Shown here piece after piece: positions 8,752 through 18,083 of a stretch of DNA of 64,000 nt. A program made the position numbers and the translations under genes. This stretch comes from Massilibacteroides sp. (GTDB taxonomy: Bacteria > Bacteroidota > Bacteroidia > Bacteroidales > Tannerellaceae): positions 49,697 through 113,696 of the forward strand of contig JAQVZS010000002.1 of the NCBI GenBank assembly GCA_028708075.1, read 5' to 3'. Every line of letters starts with the position of its first letter. The first letter of the stretch is position 1. Below the pieces are notes generated by a model that was not told the DNA's origin, did not search any database, and worked only from the letters and a program-made list of their open reading frames with translations.

Positions 8752-10308
8752 TCAAAATGCCGGATACCCCGGATTTTGTATCAGTTTGTTGTTAGCTTGC
8801 CAAGCTTCAACGGGTATTGGGAACAGATTCAGATAGTCTTTACCAGCAGTCGAAGTCTTTAGCCAGCGCGCATCCTGAAATGTTTCGAAACGGATGTCAT
8901 CTTGGCGTGAATAACATTCCCATGCCAATTCGAGTTTGCGTTCTAAAGCGATTTCTTTTAGTGTGACCGAAGTGTAGTTATGTGAATCGTTACCAAAAGC
9001 TCGTTCGCGAATTAAGTTGATTAGGCGGGTAGCTTCCGCGTTGTCTTTTCCTAACCGGACTAATGCTTCTGCTTTCATCATGTAAATATCTGCCAGACGT
9101 AAAATTTGGAAGTCATTTTCCATTGCGTCGATTGTGCTTTTATCGTATGTCCATTTATTGCAACGAACGCCATCCTCTTGGTTGACCTGCCCCCATGTTG
9201 AACCGGCATATTCAGATCCAGGAATTAAGGTTACATCAATCGTATGAATAAGTGGTCGGTCGTGTGCTGTAATTAATATTTTACCAGTTGACGGATCTTT
9301 CATTTCTCCTGAAAGGTAGGTCCAGTCGAAACGTTTATCTTCTACGTTGTACAGTTTCGCGTAATCGGGTTGAGCACAAATCCCGTTCCATGAACTCCAA
9401 GTTCCGCCTAAGGCAATGTTATCTTTATAATGGAGTGTTCTTTTATGCATGTTGTTTTGATTTTCGGAATCCTGACTACTGAAACAACAAGCGAAAATGG
9501 CCTCTTTAGAGGTTTCGTTATAGACTTGAAAGTTTGCTTTCCAGTCGGGCTCAATTATATAATCTAATCCCATAACTACATCGCACGCATCGATAACTTC
9601 TTGCCATTTGGGTGAATCTACGCCCCATGCTTCTGCGTTCAGATACATTTTAGCCAGAAGTGCGTAAGCGGAGCCTTTCGTAAATTTCCCATAACTGGCA
9701 GAACTTACATCCGAACGTAAAACATCTTTGATTTCGTTCAATTCGTTCATGATGAATGTATAGGCTTCTTTTCTGGATTTTACTTCCGGAAGTTCCTTGT
9801 CTTGAAAATCCGCATTGATCGGAATATTTCCCCAATTATCGAGCATTACATAAAACCAAAAAGCGCGTACTCCCCGGATTTCTGCCAACGCTTTTGTCTT
9901 TGCTTCATCGCTCAACCCCGAATTGTTTACGGTTTCGTAGATCAGGTTACAAGAGGAAATTGACTGTGTCGCAGCGTTCCAGCAACTTTTTATCGTGTTG
10001 GTGTTTGCTGTCCAGGTATGCATATGTAAATCACGATAAGAACCACCGTCAAACCAGTCGCCGCCTTTTCGAGTAGGGGTTAATGCCATATCGCCCGAAC
10101 ACTCGGAAAGATAAAAGTAATTATTGGGAAAATATCTTTTCAGAGTGCTGTAAGCCGGGCCTATAATCGAATTGATTTCTGCTTCGGTTTTACCGAAATC
10201 GTCTGCTATGATTTTGTCGTATACGACTTCATCCAGATCAGTACAGGAAGGCAGCGTAAAGAACAAAGCCAGGATTCCGGCAAATAGTATGTTTATTTTA
10301 GTTTTCAT
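8752..10308 (-). CDS. SusD/RagB-family glycan-binding outer-membrane lipoprotein
   Basis: 518 residues. Lipoprotein signal with lipobox LPSC and Cys22. The SusD-like N-terminal segment is followed by the TPR-type helical scaffold, including AEIRGVRAFWFYVMLDNWGNIP and, near the C-terminus, ADIYMMKAEALVRLG, ARLINLIRERAF-like and ELAWECYSRQDDIRF motifs that mark the RagB/SusD family. The protein caps the SusC porin as a lid and binds the glycan or peptide substrate at the cell surface. It lies 27 bp downstream of susC in the same operon. Substrate specificity cannot be deduced directly; the nearby GH127 enzyme suggests an L-arabinofuranose-containing glycan. Confidence 0.93.
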   Translation of the reverse strand: MKTKINILFAGILALFFTLPSCTDLDEVVYDKIIADDFGKTEAEINSIIGPAYSTLKRYFPNNYFYLSECSGDMALTPTRKGGDWFDGGSYRDLHMHTWTANTNTIKSCWNAATQSISSCNLIYETVNNSGLSDEAKTKALAEIRGVRAFWFYVMLDNWGNIPINADFQDKELPEVKSRKEAYTFIMNELNEIKDVLRSDVSSASYGKFTKGSAYALLAKMYLNAEAWGVDSPKWQEVIDACDVVMGLDYIIEPDWKANFQVYNETSKEAIFACCFSSQDSENQNNMHKRTLHYKDNIALGGTWSSWNGICAQPDYAKLYNVEDKRFDWTYLSGEMKDPSTGKILITAHDRPLIHTIDVTLIPGSEYAGSTWGQVNQEDGVRCNKWTYDKSTIDAMENDFQILRLADIYMMKAEALVRLGKDNAEATRLINLIRERAFGNDSHNYTSVTLKEIALERKLELAWECYSRQDDIRFETFQDARWLKTSTAGKDYLNLFPIPVEAWQANNKLIQNPGYPAF

Positions 10309-10335
10309 ATTTCTTATTTTTAATAGATTAGATCA

Positions 10336-13300
10336 TTAGAATGTTAGATTAACGCCCAAAGTGAAAGTGGTTGCTTTGGGATAAAAATTACGGGGTTCGA
10401 TACCTGGTGAAAGACCGGCATCTTTGTCCGTTGCTTCTCCACGGTAGAGTTCGACTTCAGGGTCAAGTCCTTTATATCCTGTGATTACAAATAAATTTTG
10501 TGCGGCCAAATAAACGCGCGCCTTATCTAACCAGTTAATATTCTTCGTGTTGAAAGTATATCCTAAAGACATGTTATCCAATCTCATAAAAGAAGCATTT
10601 TCGATATAGTACGAGCAAACCAATGAATTCTGTCCTTTTAATTGATAAATCAAGGGGTCGTTTAGCGCGTTTGTTCCAATTAAATAAGTGTTGTTCGCAT
10701 AAGCGGCGCGCGGGTTGTTCAATACTTTATTCCCAATTGTTCCGCGTAGGAAGAAACTGAGATCCCATTGTTTATAATTAAAGGTATTACTAATACCAAA
10801 GGTTAAATCCGGTTGAGCATCCCCCACATAGGTGCGGTCGTCGTCCGAGATATTACCGTCTCCATTCTTATCGTAAATGATGTATTTTCCGTCTTCGTCG
10901 ATGCCAAGACACTTTAGCATATAGAATTGTCCCACTGGATAACCTTTTTCAATAACGTGGGACGTGACATCTGAACCACCTCTGATCCATGGATCTCCTG
11001 TATATATACGGTCTCTCGTGAATTCATCGTTTGACAAACGGGTTACTTCATTTTTATTATGAGATAGGTTCAATGACATATTCCAACTAAAATCTTTTTT
11101 ACGGATGATGTCTGCGTTCAACAACAATTCGATACCTTTATTCGTCATATCGCCTACGTTTGCCTGCATTTCGTCGTAAACATAAGGAGGCGTAGGTACA
11201 CTGTATCTGTAAAGCATGTCAGAGGTCTTCTTGTTATACCATTCGATGGTACCTCCTATTCTGTTATTAAATAAAGAGAAATCGATACCGACATTAAACA
11301 TGGCAGTAGATTCCCATTTCAGATTCGGATTCGCATTCTGGTTGATCTTATAAGCAGTAAGCCATGATCCGTCATTGTAATACGTTCCGGAAGAACCGTA
11401 TAATTGTAAACTTTTGTAAGGTTGTAAACCGTCTTGGTTACCGGTAACGCCATAGCCTACACGAACTTTTAGGTCATTCACCCATTTTACATCTTGCATG
11501 AAGGCTTCCTGCGAAATACCCCAGGCAGCAGAAGCGGAAGGAAATGTTCCCCATTTGTGATTGGCACCGAATTTGGAAGAACCGTCACGCCGAACGGTGG
11601 CTGTTGCCATATATCGTTCTTTGTAACTGTAATGTGCTCTTGCGAAGAAAGAAATTAACTTGTAAGAATTCTTCGAAGAAGAAACGTCGCCCTGTTTCAA
11701 TCCCGTTCCAGATTCTATATTATTTGCTCCCAAATCATTAATCAGGAAGTTCCTGTTTTTCGCTGTAAAAGAAGAATACGTATTTTCTTCCCAGGAATAA
11801 CCTCCCATGGCTGTCAGTTTATGTTCTTCTTCATTCCCAAAAACCTTTTCGTAGTCGGCTACCCATTCCATCAAATCCCGGTTCCAGTTTCTGTTTGTTT
11901 TTTCTGCGTAACCAGAATTTGTTTGTCCAATTGTTGTCGTCGAATTGTCATAGCGGCTGTATTCATTGGAGAAACGGCTTTTGTATAAATTTGTTTTGAT
12001 GTTCAACCCTTCGAAAAGATTAAACTGAATATCTCCGGCGCCGTAATAATAGATATTATTTGACGTTTTAGAGTTCAAATCCTGGTTTTGTACCGGATTA
12101 CCCTGATCATATTCCGCGTTTACTTTCGTAAAATAAGTGCCATCCTCATTATAAACAGGATAAACGGGCAACATACTATAAGCAAGAATGAAATTATCTC
12201 CATACGGGATTTGAGTGTCTGTCAGTGTTGCAGAACCTGTAAGTCCTATTCTCAGACGATCATTGATCGCTCTTTGCTGGAATTGAAAACGGAAACTGTA
12301 ACGTTCCATGGAGTTGTCGCGCATGATGCCGTTTCTATCCAAATATGTGAAAGACGCGCGATAGTTACTTTTCGATGTTCCACCAGAAAGCGAAATACTA
12401 TGGTTTTGAGAGATTCCTATCCGTGTTAGTTCGTCGAACCAGTCTGTATCTGCTCCATATTGATCATAAACAGAAGGATCTTGTCCCGAATAAGCTGCAT
12501 AAGCTCTCCATTCGTCGGCGTTCATTAAATCGGGTTTGTTGGACATACGGTCTAAAGCGACATAAGCATCGTAATTGATTTGTGTTTTTGATCCGGATCC
12601 TCGTTTGGTCGTGATTAAAACAACACCACCGGCAGCACGCGAACCGTAGATCGCGGCAGAAGAAGCATCTTTCAACACAGAGATGGACTCAATGTCGGAA
12701 GGAGAAACGGTCGACAAGTCTCCACCGGGAATTTCGTCAATAACAATCAGTGGCCCTAAATCGTTTTGAAGAGTAGAGGTACCGCGTAAGCGCATGGTTG
12801 ATCCCCGGCTAACATCTCCGGAACCAGAGGTAATTGTTAATCCGGCAACCTTACCTTGTAAAAGGTCGGTTGCGTCGCGAGTAACACCTTTATTAAAACT
12901 TTCTTCCGAAACATTAGCAACCGAGCCGGTAATTTCTTTCCTGGTTTGACTTCCGTAACCGATAGCCACGACTTCACCTAGGTTAATGACGGAAGGTTCC
13001 AATTTAATGTCGAGTTTAGACTGTCCTCTTACTGCTTCTTCTTTGGTCGTGTATCCGATATAAGAGATTTGTAAAACAGCTTTGTCGGGATTTGTAATAG
13101 AAAGCGTGTAAACCCCGTTAAAGTCTGTTATTGTTCCGTTTGTTGTTCCTTTTTCCAAAACGTTGGCACCAATAATTGGCTCGCCGAGTTCGTCTACAAC
13201 TTTTCCGGTAAGATTTGTTGCTTGTTGGCTGATCATGATCTCTGCGGATACCGATTGAGCAGGCAAAATGGCGGCACCCAAGATGACTAATAGACAGAGA

Positions 13301-13347
13301 CTAAATCTAAGCTCTCTCTTAAAAGAGATGAATGGTGTTTTTTTCAT
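10336..13347 (-). CDS. SusC/RagA-family TonB-linked outer-membrane transporter
   Basis: 1003 residues. A signal peptide (about 1-36, ending SVSA) leads into a carboxypeptidase-regulatory-like domain (about 45-125: GKVVDELGEPIIGANV), a TonB box/plug beginning VVAIGYGSQTRKEITGSV near 130, and a long beta-barrel ending in the terminal aromatic FTLGVNLTF. It imports oligosaccharides across the outer membrane with energy from TonB-ExbBD. No -7 match was found in the 227 bp upstream, and no HTCS, SusR or ECF sigma/anti-sigma regulator lies nearby. It is upstream of and co-transcribed with susD. Confidence 0.95.
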   Translation of the reverse strand: MKKTPFISFKRELRFSLCLLVILGAAILPAQSVSAEIMISQQATNLTGKVVDELGEPIIGANVLEKGTTNGTITDFNGVYTLSITNPDKAVLQISYIGYTTKEEAVRGQSKLDIKLEPSVINLGEVVAIGYGSQTRKEITGSVANVSEESFNKGVTRDATDLLQGKVAGLTITSGSGDVSRGSTMRLRGTSTLQNDLGPLIVIDEIPGGDLSTVSPSDIESISVLKDASSAAIYGSRAAGGVVLITTKRGSGSKTQINYDAYVALDRMSNKPDLMNADEWRAYAAYSGQDPSVYDQYGADTDWFDELTRIGISQNHSISLSGGTSKSNYRASFTYLDRNGIMRDNSMERYSFRFQFQQRAINDRLRIGLTGSATLTDTQIPYGDNFILAYSMLPVYPVYNEDGTYFTKVNAEYDQGNPVQNQDLNSKTSNNIYYYGAGDIQFNLFEGLNIKTNLYKSRFSNEYSRYDNSTTTIGQTNSGYAEKTNRNWNRDLMEWVADYEKVFGNEEEHKLTAMGGYSWEENTYSSFTAKNRNFLINDLGANNIESGTGLKQGDVSSSKNSYKLISFFARAHYSYKERYMATATVRRDGSSKFGANHKWGTFPSASAAWGISQEAFMQDVKWVNDLKVRVGYGVTGNQDGLQPYKSLQLYGSSGTYYNDGSWLTAYKINQNANPNLKWESTAMFNVGIDFSLFNNRIGGTIEWYNKKTSDMLYRYSVPTPPYVYDEMQANVGDMTNKGIELLLNADIIRKKDFSWNMSLNLSHNKNEVTRLSNDEFTRDRIYTGDPWIRGGSDVTSHVIEKGYPVGQFYMLKCLGIDEDGKYIIYDKNGDGNISDDDRTYVGDAQPDLTFGISNTFNYKQWDLSFFLRGTIGNKVLNNPRAAYANNTYLIGTNALNDPLIYQLKGQNSLVCSYYIENASFMRLDNMSLGYTFNTKNINWLDKARVYLAAQNLFVITGYKGLDPEVELYRGEATDKDAGLSPGIEPRNFYPKATTFTLGVNLTF

Positions 13348-13524
13348 AATAAAAATATTAAATGTTTAAGGTAAAACTTAATTCAAGAATTAACAAATTC
13401 AGTACAAAATCGAAAAATTCTTTGTCGTAAATGTTCCTTGATTTGTAAAAATAATAAAAATAAAATAGATCAAACGGCTGAAATAGTTAATAAATGCGAA
13501 TAGGTGTCTTTTTTTTAAAACAAA

Positions 13525-13553
13525 AAGAGGACAAAACAATTTTCTGTCCTCTT
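13525..13553 (-). terminator. terminator after the GH127 gene
   Basis: Arms 13525-13533 (AAGAGGACA) and 13545-13553 (TGTCCTCTT) pair perfectly. Read on the minus strand the hairpin is followed by TTTTTGTTTT. It separates GH127 from susCD, so GH127 is probably its own transcription unit. Confidence 0.8.
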
Positions 13554-13574
13554 AATTTGCTGGAAATAATACTT

Positions 13575-15914
13575 TTACTTGTTTACTGTTTTCAGAATGC
13601 GAATTCCGTAAATTATACCGGCTCTATTTCCCGGAGTAGGTTTAAAGCTGATGGTTATTTTTTTCTTTCCTTCTATCAAATACGGGGGTATTTTAAAGAA
13701 ACGATTATAAAATTCTCCCGGAGTTTCGTCTTTGACGATGACGTTTGTCATTATTTTCCCATCGATCAACACGTCGAATTGGAGTCGGCCGGTATCACTT
13801 CCCCAAAACGTAAGCATCAGTTCATTTGACGTAGAAGGATCTACAGCTGCCTGATATAGCAGAAATCCGTCGTCACGTACATCACGTCCCATGCGTCCGA
13901 CTTGATTATACACATAACTGATTTTCGATTCTATCAAATGATCGCGTTCCGACTGATGTTCTCCGATTCCAATCCAATCAATCGTACGTTCACTGATCTC
14001 TTTTTCTTCTTTTAATCGCCGTTCGTATTCCGCCTGTTTATTTTCCCAGTCTTTTTCCGTGAAGAAATCGAAATAGGCGGAATAATGTTGGTCATGAATT
14101 CGGAAGAGAGGAGCCAAAGTCGCTTCTTCCGGACGGCCTACGCCTAATGTCCGGAAGGTAAGCAAACGGTTGGCCAAGGGTTTTACCCATTTACGAACAT
14201 TCTTTTTATCTGCATTTATAAATACCGGAACACCGAATGTATCGTTCGGTCTTTCTTTTCCCAATTCTGCCGCCAAAACGATCGGACCATACAGCACCGA
14301 ACCTTTAGTGTTGCTGTCCGGTAAAAACTCTGTATAGAGCGACATCGGCATTTTCATTTCGATTACGTCACCGTTTTTCCAAGTACGGTCGAGTTTGATA
14401 TAACTTCCAGGAATTTTTTTCACCCGGGTCGATTTTCCGTTTACTTTCACCTGAATACCTTCCGTAGCCCATCCTGGATAACGAAGAAATAAGGTTAGTT
14501 TTAACGGCTTTTCTGTCGATAATGTCAGCCGAGTTGAAGATTCGTCCGGGAAAGACGTTTCTTGTTTAACCTTTAATCCTTTTTCCTTCCAGTTTATTAC
14601 CGATGCGATAAACAAATTGACGAACATTCCCTTATCGTCCGCCGTTCGGTAATAAATCGCTTCACCGTATTTGGCATGGTTTTCGTAACCTGTTCCCACA
14701 CAACAAGTATGAGAGAGAAAAGGCATATTATAGTGCTTCCGGCTACCCGGATGAAGTGTATGAAAATACGTCACTCCGCCCGATATCGGGTCTTGTGAGG
14801 ATAGAATATGATTGAACAACGCCCGTTCGTAATAATCTGCGTAAGCCGGTTTGGCATCCCAAATAAACAAATGTCGAGTCAGCTTTAACATATTATATGT
14901 GTTGCAGGTTTCCGTTGTGTTTTCTCCTAGGCGAGACGCCAGTTTTCCCGCTTGCCCGAAATATTCGCTGTCGCTGTTGCCTCCGGTGACATACGTATGG
15001 TTTTTAATGACTGTTTGCCAAAAGAATTCCGCAATATCGTGCTGTTTTTTTCTCGCGGTCAGTTCATATCCTCTCGCTTCACCGATTATTTTAGGTATTT
15101 GCGTGTTTGCGTGTGTTCCTCCCAGTTGGTCAATTTGCTGAGCCAAGGGATCCAAAATGGCGTCATGATAAAACATATCACCCAGTTCTAGGTGATGTTT
15201 ATCGCCTGAGATGGCATAGAGATTATAAAATACTTCTGGCATTCCACCGAATTCGCAGGAGAGCATACGTTGCAGTTCTTTATGCGACAAAGGTTTCAAT
15301 TTGTTGTAAGCCCAATCCGCCATTTTAAGAACTATCTGGTAAGCCTGCTCATTCCCACAAATAGTATACATATCCAATACTCCCTGATAGATTTTATGTA
15401 GCGTGTACCAAGGAGCCCATACAGGTTTACCCTCTATCGCACGATCGATTAAATGCTCCGGAAAGGCGCTTAAATAACCACTTTCTCCCAACGCCGACTG
15501 ACATTCGGCTAATTCGCGGACGAAAATATCCCCTTTATTTTTATATATTGTATCTCCTGTGGTGGCATACATTTCGGCAAGTGCAGTCAGAATATGTCCC
15601 AGCGAATGTCCCCGGAGTTCAACGTCCAATCCTTCCCAACCCTCGAACGCTTGTGCGTTCGATTTCAAACCAGCTGTTACCCGATAATTATGAAGGAAAC
15701 GTTCGACATCTGCTTCTTTCAACCAGCGCTGATCTATTTCCATGGCTGTTTTAAAAGGGCCATCTAGTAATTGTACATCTGCGAAATCGAAAGATAGTGC
15801 TTTCAATGCAGGTTCCGTTTTTATCTTTATTAAATTTTCAGTTTGTCCCGGATATTGCGCCCAAAGATTTGTGCAGCAGGCAAACACCGCAAAAAAGAAT
15901 CCAAATTTCTTCAT
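13575..15914 (-). CDS. GH127 beta-L-arabinofuranosidase
   Basis: 779 residues from the ATG at 15914, directly before the signal peptide ending NLWAQ; the longer frame adds 13 residues with no role. The GH127 (DUF1680) (alpha/alpha)6 barrel is complete. The catalytic zinc-thiolate site known from Bifidobacterium HypBA1 (E338, C340, C417, C418) is matched by E335-T-C337 and C404-C405 in HTCCVGTG, and E317 (SDSEYF) is a candidate acid/base. The C-terminal 100 residues match the DUF6805-type beta domain (FWGSDTGRLQFDVLIDG; AGIIYGIRIL). It probably acts in the periplasm or on the surface, releasing terminal L-arabinofuranose. It lies directly upstream of susC in the direction of transcription. Confidence 0.9.
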   Translation of the reverse strand: MKKFGFFFAVFACCTNLWAQYPGQTENLIKIKTEPALKALSFDFADVQLLDGPFKTAMEIDQRWLKEADVERFLHNYRVTAGLKSNAQAFEGWEGLDVELRGHSLGHILTALAEMYATTGDTIYKNKGDIFVRELAECQSALGESGYLSAFPEHLIDRAIEGKPVWAPWYTLHKIYQGVLDMYTICGNEQAYQIVLKMADWAYNKLKPLSHKELQRMLSCEFGGMPEVFYNLYAISGDKHHLELGDMFYHDAILDPLAQQIDQLGGTHANTQIPKIIGEARGYELTARKKQHDIAEFFWQTVIKNHTYVTGGNSDSEYFGQAGKLASRLGENTTETCNTYNMLKLTRHLFIWDAKPAYADYYERALFNHILSSQDPISGGVTYFHTLHPGSRKHYNMPFLSHTCCVGTGYENHAKYGEAIYYRTADDKGMFVNLFIASVINWKEKGLKVKQETSFPDESSTRLTLSTEKPLKLTLFLRYPGWATEGIQVKVNGKSTRVKKIPGSYIKLDRTWKNGDVIEMKMPMSLYTEFLPDSNTKGSVLYGPIVLAAELGKERPNDTFGVPVFINADKKNVRKWVKPLANRLLTFRTLGVGRPEEATLAPLFRIHDQHYSAYFDFFTEKDWENKQAEYERRLKEEKEISERTIDWIGIGEHQSERDHLIESKISYVYNQVGRMGRDVRDDGFLLYQAAVDPSTSNELMLTFWGSDTGRLQFDVLIDGKIMTNVIVKDETPGEFYNRFFKIPPYLIEGKKKITISFKPTPGNRAGIIYGIRILKTVNK

Positions 15915-15973
15915 ATCTTGTTTTACATAAAGTGATTGATGAATACACCTCAAAATAAACGAAATGCTTTTAT

Positions 15974-15981
15974 CAAAGCTA
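15974..15981 (-). promoter_or_regulatory. -7 element for the GH127 gene
   Basis: CAAAGCTA reads TAGCTTTG on the minus strand (TAnnTTTG), about 60 bp upstream of the chosen ATG at 15914 and 21 bp upstream of the longer alternative start at 15953. Confidence 0.5.
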
Positions 15982-16077
15982 ACTTTTTGGACTTTTGTTT
16001 CATTTTCTGTATCATCTTGTCATAATTTTTTCAGGATGTTTTCTTGGCAAATAGAGGTTTGTTTGATATAGAAAGTT

Positions 16078-16085
16078 TAATTTTG
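16078..16085 (+). promoter_or_regulatory. -7 element for rubrerythrin
   Basis: TAATTTTG matches TAnnTTTG; TTTG copies at 16058 and 16062 could serve as a -33 element though the spacing is short. This leaves a leader of roughly 75 nt before the ATG at 16163. Confidence 0.45.
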
Positions 16086-16162
16086 CTTTTGGTGTACAGA
16101 TTTGAAAGTATAGTGATAAAATTCGATACAGATAGGTAGAAAACATCTTATAAAATAGTGTT

Positions 16163-16744
16163 ATGGAAGAAAAAAGTATTAAAGGTACACGTACCGAACA
16201 GAATCTGCTGAAATCGTTTGCCGGAGAGTCTCAGGCAAGAACACGTTACACATTCTTCGCAAGCGTAGCGAAAAAAGAAGGTTACGAACAAATCGCAGGA
16301 GTATTCATGGAAACGGCTGATCAGGAAAAAGAACATGCCAAAAGGTTCTTTAAATTTTTAGAAGGTGGGATGGTTGAGATCACCGCTTCTTATCCGGCCG
16401 GAATTATAGGAACCACCATGGAAAATCTGGCTGCTGCAGCAGCGGGTGAAAACGAAGAATGGGCTGAGCTGTATCCTGAATTTGCCAAGATCGCCGAAGA
16501 AGAAGGTTTTAAAAAGATCGCCGTCGCATTTCGTATGATTGCAACTGTCGAAGCAGAGCATGAGAAACGTTATCGTAAGTTGCTGGCTAACCTGACGGAA
16601 GGCAAGGTTTTTGAACGTGATGAAGAAATCTACTGGCAATGCCGTAACTGCGGTTATATTTATAAAGGGAAAAAAGCTCCTAAGGTTTGTCCCGCCTGCG
16701 AACATCCTCAGGCTTTTTTCGAACCGATGAAACAGAATTATTAA
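16163..16744 (+). CDS. rbr: rubrerythrin
   Basis: 193 residues. The N-terminal ferritin-like four-helix domain holds the diiron ligands: E22, E55 and H58 (EKEH), a glutamate near 97, and E130 with H133 (EAEH). A C-terminal rubredoxin-like domain binds one iron through C160-x2-C163 and C176-x2-C179. The enzyme reduces hydrogen peroxide in the cytoplasm of anaerobes using electrons passed through the rubredoxin centre. It stands alone between its own promoter and terminator. An obligate or aerotolerant anaerobic lifestyle is consistent with it. Confidence 0.96.
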   Translation: MEEKSIKGTRTEQNLLKSFAGESQARTRYTFFASVAKKEGYEQIAGVFMETADQEKEHAKRFFKFLEGGMVEITASYPAGIIGTTMENLAAAAAGENEEWAELYPEFAKIAEEEGFKKIAVAFRMIATVEAEHEKRYRKLLANLTEGKVFERDEEIYWQCRNCGYIYKGKKAPKVCPACEHPQAFFEPMKQNY

Positions 16745-16766
16745 GCATTAGAAGAAAGAGAATCCA

Positions 16767-16799
16767 GGGCTGAGACAATTCAGGTTTCAGCCCATTTTT
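16767..16799 (+). terminator. terminator after rubrerythrin
   Basis: GGGCTGA at 16767-16773 pairs with TCAGCCC at 16787-16793, followed by ATTTTTA. The convergent pdxB stop lies at its edge. Confidence 0.65.
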
Positions 16800-17919
16800 A
16801 TGTCAACGTTTTAAATCCAAGTTTTTTTAGAACGAATGTATCTTTTTTTGACGCATTGACGATTGTGTAGGCGGAAAATTCTCGAGGATGGTCGTAATGT
16901 GCTCGAAAATCCTCAAACTTCTCCGGGGCTTTGCGTAAACGTTTGTCTATCAGTTCCGGATTGAAACAATGGAAAACGGCCTGAGCAATAGGTGAAATTG
17001 TTGATTTCGACAGATCGATGACCGCTCGGGACGGGGGAGGAGGGAGAACTTCCGCAGTACGTATAGAGGGTATCTGAAAAAAGGTAGCGATATTTTCTAA
17101 GCAGGCGCGTGTCGCATTTGCTTTTCCGTCCGCCGAAAATCCGGCGATATGCGGAGTTGCTATTGTCGCCAGATCTAAAAGTTGCCTGTCGATTGCGGGT
17201 TCTCTTTCCCAACAATCGAGAATTAGTTCACTGACAAGTCCCTCTTTTTTCGCTTCAATCAAGGCTTTTGTATCTAATATTCCGCCGCGCGCCGCGTTGA
17301 GAAACCAAGGACGAAGTTTAAGTTTTTTAAAAAAAGTTTGGTCAGCTAAATGATAAGTCGGATATTTCCCCGTTTTTTCTAAGGGTGTATGCAGGGTGAT
17401 CACGTCCGCTTCACGGGCGATCACGTCTAAAGAAACAAAGTTGCTTTCGCCTTCCAACTCTGCGCGTGGCGGATCATTGCGCAAAACCTGCATGCCGAGC
17501 GCCGAACAACATCGTTCCACTTCTTTTCCCACATGACCGACACCAATGATTCCGATTGTCTTTCCGGCTAATCGTTCATCCAGTTTTAATGCGGTATATA
17601 ATAAGGCTGAGACAACATATTCAGCGACAGAAACCGCATTGCATCCGGGAACGTTTTTCCAGACAATTCCCGCTTCCTCACAATAAGCTGTGTCGATATG
17701 ATCGAAGCCGATCGTCGCCGTGACAATAAGTTTTACCCGGCTGCCTTCCAATAATTCGCGCGTACACTTGTCTACACTACGAACAATTAGCGCATCCGCA
17801 TCTTTCACTGCAGCAGGAGAAAAATCCGTTGAAGGCAGATATAGTACTTCGGCGAAGTCTTCGGCTATTCCTTTCAAGAAAGGAATCGTATAATCGGCAA
17901 TTAGTTTTATCTTGTTCAT
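16798..17919 (-). CDS. pdxB: erythronate-4-phosphate dehydrogenase
   Basis: 373 residues. D-isomer-specific 2-hydroxyacid dehydrogenase fold with the Rossmann GVGHVG at 126-131, the downstream NAARGGILD segment holding the catalytic region, and ATPHIAGFSADGK near 250 with the active-site histidine. The C-terminal extension (about 290-373, DLSKSTISPIAQAVF to FRAHYDHPREFSAY) is the PdxB dimerisation domain and separates it from SerA-type enzymes. It oxidises 4-phosphoerythronate in the DXP-independent-synthase branch of pyridoxal phosphate synthesis. A -7 element lies 17 bp upstream. Confidence 0.92.
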   Translation of the reverse strand: MNKIKLIADYTIPFLKGIAEDFAEVLYLPSTDFSPAAVKDADALIVRSVDKCTRELLEGSRVKLIVTATIGFDHIDTAYCEEAGIVWKNVPGCNAVSVAEYVVSALLYTALKLDERLAGKTIGIIGVGHVGKEVERCCSALGMQVLRNDPPRAELEGESNFVSLDVIAREADVITLHTPLEKTGKYPTYHLADQTFFKKLKLRPWFLNAARGGILDTKALIEAKKEGLVSELILDCWEREPAIDRQLLDLATIATPHIAGFSADGKANATRACLENIATFFQIPSIRTAEVLPPPPSRAVIDLSKSTISPIAQAVFHCFNPELIDKRLRKAPEKFEDFRAHYDHPREFSAYTIVNASKKDTFVLKKLGFKTLT

Positions 17920-17936
17920 CGAGTAATTAGTCTTTG

Positions 17937-17944
17937 CAAAGATA
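17937..17944 (-). promoter_or_regulatory. -7 element for pdxB
   Basis: CAAAGATA reads TATCTTTG on the minus strand, 17 bp upstream of the pdxB ATG. Predicted leader is only about 12 nt. Confidence 0.55.
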
Positions 17945-18025
17945 ACGATTTCGCGGAAGCGGCTTGGGGTGTTTGGCCGGTATTGTAGAAAATAAACGAA
18001 AAATGGAGAATCTGTCTATGTATTT

Positions 18026-18058
18026 TTTGTTTGGGATTGGAGAGAAGCCTTATCTTTG
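18026..18058 (+). promoter_or_regulatory. complete -33/-7 promoter for the SNF2 gene
   Basis: TTTG at 18026-18029 and TATCTTTG at 18051-18058 are spaced 21 bp apart, a good match to the Bacteroidota TTTG/TAnnTTTG promoter. The predicted start near 18062-18065 decides the ORF start: the TTG at 18063 would be at or before the first base of the mRNA, whereas ATG 18084 leaves a leader of about 20 nt. Confidence 0.65.
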
Positions 18059-18083
18059 TTAATTGCATTTCAAAAAGAATTTT

